64,000 nt of DNA, taken from positions 39,056 to 103,055 of the forward strand of contig NZ_MJAJ01000013.1 of the NCBI RefSeq assembly GCF_001746365.1, in the 5' to 3' direction. A program made the position numbers and the translations under genes. Positions 36,549-44,424 of the stretch are shown one piece after another; within the stretch, counting starts at the first letter, position 1; every line of letters starts with the position of its first letter. This DNA comes from Streptomyces sp. LUP30 (lineage in GTDB: Bacteria > Actinomycetota > Actinomycetes > Streptomycetales > Streptomycetaceae). Below the pieces are notes generated by a model. It did not search any database. It saw nothing but the letters and a program-made list of their open reading frames with translations, and had not been told where the DNA came from.

Positions 36549-37829
36549 TCACCTTCCGGTGCGGACGAGCTCCTCGACCGCGTCATGGCGTATGCGCTCC
36601 CGAGGGACACCCGCCTCGCGCAGGGCGTCCACTCCACGGCGGATCATGCCGGGCGGACCGGCGACATAGGCGTCACAGTCGCTCCAAGGCCCGAAGGTGC
36701 GCAGGGCGTCGGGGAGCTGCAGCATGCCGTTCCGGTCGACCACGGGACGCACCTCCAGCCAGGGGTGGGACCGCTGGAGCCTGAGCATCGTGTCGATGTC
36801 ATACAGGTCGTGCTCGCTGCGGGCGCCGTAAAACACCTCGACCGTGCGTCGTGTGCCCCGTTCCGCGACGTCCTCGACCAGTGCCTTGATGGGGGCAATT
36901 CCGGTGCCACCGCCCAGACAGAGCAGCCCGCTGTCCCTGGTGTGATCCACCGTCATAGAACCGGTCGGCGGCCCGAGCCGGATGACGTCACCGGGCCGGG
37001 CTCGGTGCACGAGGGCGTTGGACACCCAGCCCGCGGGGACGGCCTTCACGTGGAACGTCAGCAGACCGTCGGAGCGGGGCGGGGAGGCGAAGGAATAGTG
37101 CCTCCAGATCCGCGGCCACCAGGGTGTCTCCAGGCTGGTGTACTGTCCGGCGCGGAAGGCGTAGGGCTGGCCGGGGCGCACGGTGAGGATCGCGACGTTC
37201 TCTGTCCTGAGCTCGTGCGAGACGACCTCCGCGTACCACCAGGCAGGCGCACGCAGCTCGTCGGCGGCCGCCGCGTCGATCATGACCTGGGAAAGCGTCG
37301 TGTAGGTCCGGACCCAGGCCGCCTCCGTCACACCGTCCCACACGGCGCCCGCGTACCTGCTCAGCGCGCCGATGAGGCACTCGCCGACAACCGGGTAGTG
37401 CTCGGCCCGGGTGCCGTACCTGCGGTGTCCGCGGCCCAGGTTCTGCAGGTACTCGACCAGCACCGGTGCGTCGTCGATGTGCTCAGCAGCGGTCAGCAGA
37501 ACCTTCAGGAGCCGGTCGCGCTGGACGTCCATCGCGGGCGGGAAGAGCGCACGCAGACCGGGTTGACGGACGAAGAGCATGGCGTAGAAGTACGAGGTGA
37601 CCTCATCGGCGACCGGGACCACCTCGGCCATGGTGCGGCGGATGAGGACGGCGTCCGGGGAGGCTTCCCTAACGGGCGCGGACCGCTGAACGGGTCCGAG
37701 ATCACCGGCCGAGACAACGGGCTGCAGCCCACCCTCCACGGCCGCCGTCGGCTGCTTCTGTGGAGCGAACCATCCGCCCTCGCCGCCGGACGTGCCGTCG
37801 TCGGCCGACCTGGTGGCCGGAACGTCCAT
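36549..37829 (-). CDS. Flavohemoglobin-like globin/FAD/NAD reductase
   Basis: 426 residues. About 57 disordered N-terminal residues precede a globin domain whose proximal haem ligand is the His in GRGHRRYGTRAEHYPVVGE. Then a ferredoxin-reductase module with RHYSFASPP for FAD and GGGTGIAPI for NAD(P). This is the Hmp layout, so nitric oxide dioxygenase activity is the best guess. The C-terminus is shorter than in E. coli Hmp in places and the motif set is of the actinobacterial type. ATG 37829 has GAGGCGAGG upstream; longer in-frame starts lack support. Confidence 0.85.
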   Translation of the reverse strand: MDVPATRSADDGTSGGEGGWFAPQKQPTAAVEGGLQPVVSAGDLGPVQRSAPVREASPDAVLIRRTMAEVVPVADEVTSYFYAMLFVRQPGLRALFPPAMDVQRDRLLKVLLTAAEHIDDAPVLVEYLQNLGRGHRRYGTRAEHYPVVGECLIGALSRYAGAVWDGVTEAAWVRTYTTLSQVMIDAAAADELRAPAWWYAEVVSHELRTENVAILTVRPGQPYAFRAGQYTSLETPWWPRIWRHYSFASPPRSDGLLTFHVKAVPAGWVSNALVHRARPGDVIRLGPPTGSMTVDHTRDSGLLCLGGGTGIAPIKALVEDVAERGTRRTVEVFYGARSEHDLYDIDTMLRLQRSHPWLEVRPVVDRNGMLQLPDALRTFGPWSDCDAYVAGPPGMIRRGVDALREAGVPRERIRHDAVEELVRTGR

Positions 37830-38127
37830 GATGTGCCTCGCCTCGAACGTCTTCTGGGTAGGTCTGCGCACTCCCTGGAGAGACGACGACTGCTCCCCCC
37901 GCGTCCCGCGCGCCTCGTCCCTGAAGCGAACCGGCTTCGACCCTACCGGCCGCCGTCCGCCGTGCGAGCACCCCACTGCAGCCCCTGCGCACACAGCGAT
38001 GCCGAGCAGTGGGCCCCTCAATGATTTGGCAGATCAGGCCAGTTCAGGGAGGACGGCTTCGTCGTGCGCGACGCTGGTCGCACCCAATCGTGCCGGGCCA
38101 CTCCGAGCTTCCCGCGTCTTCGTCGCC

Positions 38128-38141
38128 GTTTCACGTGAAAC
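38128..38141. promoter_or_regulatory. parS site, exact
   Basis: GTTTCACGTGAAAC, first of a pair in the divergent flavohemoglobin/GNAT region. Confidence 0.92.
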
Positions 38142-38162
38142 GCTGCTCGTCTCCGAACCTCT

Positions 38163-38176
38163 GTTTCACGTGAAAC
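38163..38176. promoter_or_regulatory. parS site, exact
   Basis: GTTTCACGTGAAAC; the centres of the two sites are 35 bp apart. Confidence 0.92.
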
Positions 38177-38285
38177 GCTGCCTGGCTGTCGGCGCACTGC
38201 GCAGTAGCCGTGGCATGGCCAAAAGCACGCCGGTCGAGAGGAATCAGGTGGACGCCGACCGTTCGGTTCGGACAGCCTGACCTGC

Positions 38286-39152
38286 GTGCCGACTCCATCT
38301 CTCGCCGCTCTGCCCATCCGCCGTCTGACGCACCGCGACCTCACCGCCTGCGCCGACTTGTCCGAAGATCGGGGGTGGCCTCGCGAGGAGCACAAATGGG
38401 GCTTCCTCCTTTCCGCCGGGAGGGGTTACGGCATCGACGACCCCGCCGGAGGCCTCGTCGCCGCATGTGTCGTCACCGAGTACGGCCCGCACGGCCACCC
38501 TCGTCTCGGCGCCATCGGCATGGTGCTGGTCGCCGAGCGGTACGCCCGGCAAGGTGTCGGTCGGCGACTGATGCGGCATGTCGTGGCTCTGATGGACACC
38601 ACACCCCTCACCCTGCACGCCACCCCGAACGGCCGTCCGCTCTACGAGGAGCTGGGGTTCAAGTCCACAGGCCGGGCGGAAATGGTGTGCGGGCACTTCA
38701 CGGCACCGCAGCCGGTCTCAGGCGTGGTCACCCGTGCGGCCACGGCAGAGGACCTCACCTCGATCCTCCGACTCGACGAAGAGGTGTTCGGCGCCGATCG
38801 CACGCATGTGATCGCCCGCCTGCCCGCCTTCGCCGATAACTTGCGGGTCGCGGAGGACGACGGCCGGATCATCGGCTACGCAGCCGCATGGCCCAACATG
38901 CAGACTCAGGTCGTGGGCCCCTTGATCGCCCGGGATACGGAGACCGCGAAGGCGCTTCTCACCTCGCTCGCCGCCGTCACGGACCGGCCGCTGCGCACCG
39001 ATATCGACGTGCGGCACGAGGAACTGCTGGACTGGGTGAAGGCGCACGGCCTGGAATCCGTGGCTTTCAACTCCGTGATGACCTACGGAATCGCGGAACT
39101 GCCGGGCGACTGGCGTCGCCGCTTCGCTCCGCTGACCGTGGCGGCCGGCTGA
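38286..39152 (+). CDS. GNAT family N-acetyltransferase
   Basis: 288 residues. The acetyl-CoA motif A appears as GMVLVAERYARQGVGRRLMRHVVALM (Q/RxxGxG as RQGVGR), followed by LHATPNGRPLYEELGF. A second, more degenerate GNAT-like half occupies residues 140-280 (VTRAATAEDLTSILRLDEEVFG), giving a tandem architecture. Substrate unknown. GTG 38286 lacks a clear Shine-Dalgarno and may be leaderless. A hairpin follows 23 bp after the stop. Confidence 0.85.
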   Translation: MPTPSLAALPIRRLTHRDLTACADLSEDRGWPREEHKWGFLLSAGRGYGIDDPAGGLVAACVVTEYGPHGHPRLGAIGMVLVAERYARQGVGRRLMRHVVALMDTTPLTLHATPNGRPLYEELGFKSTGRAEMVCGHFTAPQPVSGVVTRAATAEDLTSILRLDEEVFGADRTHVIARLPAFADNLRVAEDDGRIIGYAAAWPNMQTQVVGPLIARDTETAKALLTSLAAVTDRPLRTDIDVRHEELLDWVKAHGLESVAFNSVMTYGIAELPGDWRRRFAPLTVAAG

Positions 39153-39175
39153 CGATGCGCGGGCGCACGTAAAAC

Positions 39176-39205
39176 GCCGGCTCCCCTGGCGTGGGAAGCC
39201 GGCGC
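39176..39205. terminator. Hairpin after GNAT gene
   Basis: CGCCGGCT pairs with AGCCGGCG, extended by CCC/GGG; it lies between convergent genes. Confidence 0.65.
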
Positions 39206-39227
39206 TCATCATGGGTGGCTGTCTTCG

Positions 39228-39647
39228 TCAGGCGAACGCCCTCACCGCCGCCATGGCGAAGGCGTGGTCCTGTTCCGGGGCGCCGCCGCCCACCCCGATC
39301 GCCCCGATCAGCCGACCGTCGCGATGGACCGGCACACCGCCCGCGATGAACAGCAACGGCCGGTCGAGCGCGGTGGGCAGTGTGTGGAAGAGGCCGCCGG
39401 GCTGCACGGCGTCCACGAAGTCGGCGGTGGCGGCATTCAGCTGTAGCGCCGTGTACGCCTTGCGGGTGCTCGTCTCTCCGGAGATCAGTACCGCTCGGTC
39501 GTCCCTCCGAAAGGCCAGCAGATGGCCGCCCGCGTCCAGGACGGTCACGCTGACCGTCGTCCCGGCGGCCTCGGCCGCGGTGTGGGCCGAGGCCACGAGG
39601 GCTTCGGCGTCGTGGATCGTCAGGGGCGTGGCAGTGGTGGTGCTCAT
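39228..39647 (-). CDS. GlcG/HbpS family protein
   Basis: 139 residues of the DUF336 (GlcG/HbpS) fold: TVSVTVLDAGGHLLAFRRDD, ARKAYTA-like STRKAYTAL, and a closing GGVPVHRDGRLIGAIGVGGGAPEQDHAFA. HbpS of Streptomyces is an extracellular haem-binding sensor partner, but this protein has no signal peptide, so it is more likely a cytosolic GlcG-type member of unknown function. AAGGAG lies ten bases before the ATG. It follows the MFS gene on the same strand after 105 bp and may be its operon partner. Confidence 0.85.
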   Translation of the reverse strand: MSTTTATPLTIHDAEALVASAHTAAEAAGTTVSVTVLDAGGHLLAFRRDDRAVLISGETSTRKAYTALQLNAATADFVDAVQPGGLFHTLPTALDRPLLFIAGGVPVHRDGRLIGAIGVGGGAPEQDHAFAMAAVRAFA

Positions 39648-39752
39648 GACGTGGGTGCTCCTTGGGGTGCTGTGCTGCTGTCGGAGGCGTGCGGAAGGGC
39701 CGGCACGGGTGGCCCGGGAGGTCCTGGCCCGGGCGAACCGTGACGGGCAGGC

Positions 39753-40970
39753 TCAGTGCTGAACGGCCTTCTGCCGCTCGGCGGCAGTGCTGCCGGTGAT
39801 GGCGTGCCCGGATCCGCCACGGGCGCTGTCACGGCGCTCCAGCGCTGCCGAGACGACGGCGAGCGCTAGGGCACCCGCCGCGAGGGCGGCGCCGACCCAG
39901 TTCGGCGCGGTGTAACCCAGCCCCGCCGCGATGACGAGGCCGCCGAGCCAGGCGGACAGTGCGTTGCCCAGGTTGAAGGCGCCGATGTTCACCGCGGACG
40001 CCAGTGCGGGGGCGCCGTGCGCCTGGTCCAGGACGCGCTTCTGCAACGGCGGGACGGTCGCGAAGCCCAGGGCGCCGATCAGAGCGATCGTGACGGCCGC
40101 CAGGACCTTGTCGTGGGCGGTGAGCGTGAAGAGCGCCAGGACGACGGCCAGGGCCCCCAGGGAGACGTACAGCATGGGCATCAACGCCCGGTCGGCGTAC
40201 CTCCCGCCGATCAGGTTGCCGCCGACCATGCCGAGACCGAAGAGGACCAGCAGCCAGGTGACGGATCCGTCGGCGAAGCCGGCGACGTGGGTCATCATCG
40301 GCGCGATGTAGGTGATGGCCGCGAAGACCCCGCCGAATCCGAGAACGGTCATCGCCATGGCGAGCAGAACCTGGGTGTTCTTGAAGGCGGCCAGCTCGTG
40401 CCGCAGGCGCACGCCCTCCGTCCGCGGCATCTCGGGCACCAGCCTGGCGATACCGACCAGCCCGACGACACCGAGCGCGGCGACGATGGCGAAGGTGACC
40501 CTCCAACCGACGTTCTGCCCGACGAGAGTGCCCAGGGGGACGCCGACCACATTCGCGACGGTGAGCCCCGTGAACATCATCGCGATGGCCCCGGCCTTTT
40601 TGTCGGGAGCGACCAGGTCGGCCGCGACGACCGAACCGATGCCGAAGAACGCGCCGTGGGCGAGAGAGGCGACCACCCGGCCGATCAGCATCACGGCGAA
40701 GACGGGGGCGACCGCCGAGAGCAGGTTGCCCGCGATGAACAGGCCCATCAACAGCATCAGCATCCGCTTACGGGAGATCCTGGTGCCGAGGACCGTCATG
40801 ACCGGGGCTCCGAACAGGACCCCGAGCGCGTAGCCGGTCACGAGGTAGCCGGCCGTGGGGATGGAGACCCCGAAGTCGTCTGCGATCTCGGGCAGCAAGC
40901 CCATGATCACGAACTCCGTCGTCCCGATTCCGAAGGCCCCGATCGCGAGAGCCAGAAGCGCGAGAGGCAT
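39753..40970 (-). CDS. MFS exporter (DHA1, AraJ-like)
   Basis: 405 residues, 12 membrane helices. The start MPLALLALAIGAFGIGTTEFVIMGLLPEIADDFGVSIPTAGYLVTGYALGVLFGAP is characteristic of the AraJ/PbuE group of drug or purine/arabinose-like exporters. GTRISRKRMLML is the loop 2-3 MFS motif. GGAAGG precedes the ATG. It is divergent from a marR gene, the usual arrangement for a regulator and the exporter it represses; induction by a MarR ligand is likely. Substrate unknown. Confidence 0.88.
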   Translation of the reverse strand: MPLALLALAIGAFGIGTTEFVIMGLLPEIADDFGVSIPTAGYLVTGYALGVLFGAPVMTVLGTRISRKRMLMLLMGLFIAGNLLSAVAPVFAVMLIGRVVASLAHGAFFGIGSVVAADLVAPDKKAGAIAMMFTGLTVANVVGVPLGTLVGQNVGWRVTFAIVAALGVVGLVGIARLVPEMPRTEGVRLRHELAAFKNTQVLLAMAMTVLGFGGVFAAITYIAPMMTHVAGFADGSVTWLLVLFGLGMVGGNLIGGRYADRALMPMLYVSLGALAVVLALFTLTAHDKVLAAVTIALIGALGFATVPPLQKRVLDQAHGAPALASAVNIGAFNLGNALSAWLGGLVIAAGLGYTAPNWVGAALAAGALALAVVSAALERRDSARGGSGHAITGSTAAERQKAVQH

Positions 40971-41114
40971 AGGGTGACACCTTCCCAAGTGATTGCAGGA
41001 GCGCTTTGCACGCTTCCACAATAGTTGCACACGCGGGTAATCTTCAAACACTGGCAATTGCAAGGGTGCTCTATCCTGGGGGTCAGCCGTTCCGGGACGG
41101 AGGAGAAGAACGCC
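40971..41114. promoter_or_regulatory. Divergent MFS/marR promoter region with TTGCA motifs
   Basis: 144 bp between divergent genes. TTGCA occurs four times (near 40993, 41006, 41024 and 41058), and CAATTG is a palindrome at 41055-41060. Such repeated half-sites fit a MarR operator controlling both genes; which copies matter cannot be decided by eye. Confidence 0.55.
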
Positions 41115-41585
41115 ATGACTGCGACGGACCCCGCACTCACCGCCCTCGCCCAGGGCTGGTGCGCCCTCTCGCTGCTGCACGGGAGGATCGAGGCCCACAT
41201 CGAGCGGGCACTGCAGGCGCGCCATGACCTGAGCGTGCGCGAGTACTCCCTGCTCGATGTCCTCAGCCGGCAGCACGAAGGTGACGGCGGGCATCTGCAG
41301 ATGAAGCAGGTGGCCGACGCAGTCGTCCTCAGCCAGAGCGCCACCACCCGGCTGGTGACCCGACTCGAGGACCGCGGGCTGCTCGAGCGCTACCTGTGCC
41401 CCACCGACCGACGCGGCATCTACACCAATGTCACCGAGGCCGGCCTGAAGCTGCTCGGCGAAGCCCGGCCGACCAACGACGCCGCCCTGCGCGAAGCCCT
41501 CGACGAAGCCGCCGGGAACCCGGAACTGGCCCCACTCGTACGGGTCGTGGAATCACTCAAGGCACCTGTGACCCTGCCTGCATAA
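41115..41585 (+). CDS. MarR family transcriptional regulator
   Basis: 156 residues. The winged helix is visible as LSVREYSLLDVLSR, MKQVADAVVLSQSATTRLVTRLEDRGLLER and TDRRGIYTNVTEAGLKLL, with the conserved D/R of the wing (TDRRG). AGGAGAAG lies eight bases before the ATG. Divergent from the MFS exporter, so probably its repressor. It is followed 10 bp later by a GNAT gene on the same strand, likely with its own promoter. Confidence 0.9.
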   Translation: MTATDPALTALAQGWCALSLLHGRIEAHIERALQARHDLSVREYSLLDVLSRQHEGDGGHLQMKQVADAVVLSQSATTRLVTRLEDRGLLERYLCPTDRRGIYTNVTEAGLKLLGEARPTNDAALREALDEAAGNPELAPLVRVVESLKAPVTLPA

Positions 41586-41595
41586 AGTGGCCGTC

Positions 41596-42048
41596 ATGGG
41601 AGATCTTGATATCCGGGCCGCCGTCGCCGAGGACATCCCCGCGATCGTCGCCATGCTCGCGGACGACGCTCTGGGCGCACAGCGCGAGTCACCGGACGAC
41701 CTCGGCCCCTACCTGGCCGCACTGGAACGGCTCACCGCCGACCCGAACCAGCGCCTGGTCGTGGCCGTCCGTGAGGGACGCGTGGTCGGCACCCTCCAGC
41801 TGACGATCATCCCGGGCCTGTCCCGGCGGGGCTCGACCAGGTCCATCATCGAGGGCGTCCGCGTGCACGCCGACGAGCGCGGCAGCGGCCTGGGCACACG
41901 GTTCATCGAGTGGGCGATCGAGGAATCGCGTCAGGAGAACTGCCAGTTGGTGCAACTGACCTCCGACAACACGCGCACGGACGCCCATCGCTTCTACGAA
42001 CGACTCGGGTTCGTGGCCTCACACGTGGGTTTCAAGCTGCAGCTCTGA
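41596..42048 (+). CDS. GNAT family N-acetyltransferase
   Basis: 150 residues. Motif A is VHADERGSGLGTRFIEWAIEESR (RGSGLG) with the downstream LTSDNTRTDAHRFYERLGF typical of PhnO/aminoglycoside-type GNATs. TAAAGT eight bases before ATG 41596, with no Shine-Dalgarno, suggests a leaderless transcript; GTG 41587 is the alternative. Substrate unknown. It ends before a 40-bp palindrome that contains parS. Confidence 0.85.
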   Translation: MGDLDIRAAVAEDIPAIVAMLADDALGAQRESPDDLGPYLAALERLTADPNQRLVVAVREGRVVGTLQLTIIPGLSRRGSTRSIIEGVRVHADERGSGLGTRFIEWAIEESRQENCQLVQLTSDNTRTDAHRFYERLGFVASHVGFKLQL

Positions 42049-42081
42049 AGGCCCCGCTCCCGGAGAAGCAGATTGCGCACT

Positions 42082-42121
42082 GCGGGGAGGTCCTGTTTCA
42101 CGTGAAACAGGACCTCCCCGC
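42082..42121. terminator. 40-bp perfect palindrome with parS core (42095-42108)
   Basis: GCGGGGAGGTCCT, exact parS GTTTCACGTGAAAC, then AGGACCTCCCCGC: a perfect inverted repeat in the 82-bp gap between two convergent genes. It looks like a bidirectional terminator whose top is a ParB site. Confidence 0.85.
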
Positions 42122-42130
42122 TCTGTGCGT

Positions 42131-43516
42131 CTAGCCGATCCCCCGCCATCCCGCGGGGTCGACGCCGCCGGGCACGGAGTCGCCTTCCTCGTACGGCTGC
42201 CGCGTGAACACGAACGACCCCAGGTCGAGGTGGTCCACACTCCCGTCCGTCCGCCGTACCGCCTGCAGGATCTCTCCGGCGTAGTAACCCTCCAGCCCGG
42301 TCCAGGTGCCGTCCCCGTTCGGCCGGAACCGGGACCGCCGGCCGCCGCCCGACAAGGGCCCCAGGGAGAGAAGCCCGTCGGTCGTCACCCGCAGGGCGAC
42401 AGGACTGGTTCCCCAGTACCACTGACCTGCAAGCTCCAGGACGCAAGCCTCGACCTCCGACAGCGGACGCCACGGCTCGGGGATCCGCGGCTCGGCCTCG
42501 GCGACGATGCGCACGAGATCGGCCGCCACCTGCGACGTCAGCGGGCCCGACGTGCAGTTCGCGAGCACGACCGCGGCCACGTCGTCCGCGACGCCGACGG
42601 TGAGCGTGGCCAGGAAGCCCGGGACCGAGCCGGAATGGCCCACGAGCAGCCGTCCGTCCCTGTGCTGGACCTGCAGTCCCAGTCCGTACGACGCGCCGTC
42701 AGCCAGGTCCGCCGGTCCGGCCGGCGCCGCGGGCGTCGCCATCTCGCGCAGCGTCTCAACGCTCAGCACCCGGTCGTCGCCCCGCGCCAGAAAGGCGGCG
42801 AACCGTGCGAGGTCGCCGGTGGTGGACCAGAGCTGCCCCGCCGGCGCCATCCGCCCGAAGTCCTCGGCGGGCTCGGGCAGCATGACGTCGGCCCACGGAT
42901 GCACCGCCCAGCCGCCCGCGGCCGGAGCCTGAGGGTGCACACTCGTGCGACGAAGCCCCAGGGGTTCGAGAACTTCGCGGCGCAGCACTTCCTCCCAGGG
43001 CGCGCGGCGAAGCCGTTCCACAAGGGCTCCCAGGACGGTGTAGCCGGGGTTCGAGTAGTGGAAGCGGCGGCCGGCCGGATGCGGGGCGGCTCGGTCCCCG
43101 AGGACGTCGGCGAGTTCCGGCCGCAGTGAACCCGGGGTCCGTTCCCACCATGGGCCAGGTGCCTCGGCCGCCAGTCCGCCGGTGTGGGCGAGCAGTTCGG
43201 CGATCGTGACATCGCCGGCGGTTGTACCGGGCAGGTGCTTCTCCAACGGATCGCCGAGGTCGAGCACTCCCTCGTCCCGCAATCGCAGCACGAGGACGGC
43301 GGTGAAGGTCTTGGTGATCGAGCCGATCCGGTACTGCACGTTCTCGTCCGGGCCGTGCCCCTCGACCGAGGTCCGCGCCCCGTGCCACACGGCTCGCCCG
43401 TCCCTCACGACGGCGGCGACGAGCGACGGCGCCCGCCCTTCGGCCTGGGCCACGGCGATCCGGTGGAGCAGCGCACGCCGGGTGCCGGGCAGCAGCTCTT
43501 CCTGAGGTGTCGTCAT
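42131..43516 (-). CDS. Serine hydrolase, beta-lactamase/class C fold
   Basis: 461 residues. The active-site triad of the family is present: SITK (SxxK) near 67, YSN (YxN) near 155, and HSG (HxG) near 298. This is a cytosolic or unexported member: no signal peptide is seen. The C-terminal 100 residues form an extra beta domain (WYWGTSPVALRV, GDGTWTGLEGYYAGE) as in esterase EstB-like or DUF3471-type hydrolases. The substrate is unknown; peptidase, esterase and D-amino-acid amidase are all options. Confidence 0.87.
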   Translation of the reverse strand: MTTPQEELLPGTRRALLHRIAVAQAEGRAPSLVAAVVRDGRAVWHGARTSVEGHGPDENVQYRIGSITKTFTAVLVLRLRDEGVLDLGDPLEKHLPGTTAGDVTIAELLAHTGGLAAEAPGPWWERTPGSLRPELADVLGDRAAPHPAGRRFHYSNPGYTVLGALVERLRRAPWEEVLRREVLEPLGLRRTSVHPQAPAAGGWAVHPWADVMLPEPAEDFGRMAPAGQLWSTTGDLARFAAFLARGDDRVLSVETLREMATPAAPAGPADLADGASYGLGLQVQHRDGRLLVGHSGSVPGFLATLTVGVADDVAAVVLANCTSGPLTSQVAADLVRIVAEAEPRIPEPWRPLSEVEACVLELAGQWYWGTSPVALRVTTDGLLSLGPLSGGGRRSRFRPNGDGTWTGLEGYYAGEILQAVRRTDGSVDHLDLGSFVFTRQPYEEGDSVPGGVDPAGWRGIG

Positions 43517-43820
43517 GGGGCCAGTCCACCCGGCCCCACGACCGACGTCGAGTCCATTTCACCGCACGTCCGGGGCCGCTCCCATCGCGCGAGCTGCGAC
43601 ATCTCCACGCGGCGGTCATGAGGAAATGCCACGGGTCTGGGTCTGATCACGGGCTACGTGGCAGGGCGAGGTCGAGATCAGGCAGCTTGCCCGTGGCCGC
43701 CGAGCGCACCACGCTGAGCCTTGAGCACGAGGACCACCGGCGAGCCCAGACCGCGCACCGATGAGTTTCCCGCGCCACGCTGGTCTCCACGCCGGACACC
43801 CACGGACGGAAGGCCGAGCC
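43517..43820. other. Divergent gap without recognised features
   Basis: 304 bp between the serine hydrolase start and the RibD-like gene. It must contain both promoters, but I see no clear -10/-35 pair, repeat or RNA. Frames lack coding character. Confidence 0.5.
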
Positions 43821-44387
43821 ATGCGGAAGCTGATCTACGGCATGAACCTGACCCTGGACGGCTACATCGCCGCGGCCGGCGACGACATCGGCTGGAGCGG
43901 ACCACCGAGCGACGAGCTGTTCCAATGGTGGCTCGACCACGAGCGGGCGAGTGGCCTGTCGCTGTATGGGCGCAAGCTCTGGGAGACGATGAGCTCCTAC
44001 TGGCCGACCGGCGACCAGCAGCCCAACGCCACCGCGGCGGAGATCGAGTTCGCACGGAACTGGCGGGACACGCCGAAGGTGGTGTTCTCCTCGACGATCG
44101 ACAAGGTCGGCTGGAACGCCCGCCTGGTCACCGGCGACGCGATCGCCGAGATCACCCGGCTCAAGGCCGAGGAGGGCGGTCCCATGACCATCGGCGGCGC
44201 CACGCTCGCCGCGGCGGCCATGCGCGCAGGGCTGATCGACGAGTATGTGATCGCCGCCCATCCGGTTCTGGTGGGCGGCGGCACGCCGTTCTTCACCGCG
44301 CTGGACAGCTGGGTGAACCTGAACCTGGTGGAGACGCGGACACTTACCGGCGGCGTGGTCCTGACCAGGTACGAGACGAGGCGCTGA
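43821..44387 (+). CDS. RibD C-terminal / dihydrofolate reductase-like protein
   Basis: 188 residues of the RibD_C fold: MRKLIYGMNLTLDGYIA at the start, LYGRKLWETM, FSSTIDKVGWN and the NADPH-loop MTIGGATLAAAAM. Proteins of this type are common in actinobacteria as stand-alone NADPH reductases of unknown substrate. ATG 43821 has GGAAGG nine bases upstream; the frame stays open for 20 codons further but lacks family character. Convergent with dnaB. Confidence 0.85.
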   Translation: MRKLIYGMNLTLDGYIAAAGDDIGWSGPPSDELFQWWLDHERASGLSLYGRKLWETMSSYWPTGDQQPNATAAEIEFARNWRDTPKVVFSSTIDKVGWNARLVTGDAIAEITRLKAEEGGPMTIGGATLAAAAMRAGLIDEYVIAAHPVLVGGGTPFFTALDSWVNLNLVETRTLTGGVVLTRYETRR

Positions 44388-44424
44388 GCAGCAGCGTCCA
44401 GGCTCTGGTCCCGCAACTGGGAGA

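Larger units (their letters stand above)
37830..38285. other. Divergent intergenic region with two parS sites
   Basis: 456 bp between two divergent genes. It contains two exact parS sites (38128-38141 and 38163-38176) 21 bp apart. Frames through it lack coding character. No other recognised motif. Confidence 0.65.

Noticed and set aside
38816..38830. GCCGATAA resembling a WhiG (sigma) -10 element
   Set aside because: It lies inside the GNAT coding sequence and I see no matching TAAA box at the right distance.
43616..43822. 68-codon minus-strand frame before the RibD-like gene
   Set aside because: Overlaps that gene's Shine-Dalgarno and start, and lacks coding character.
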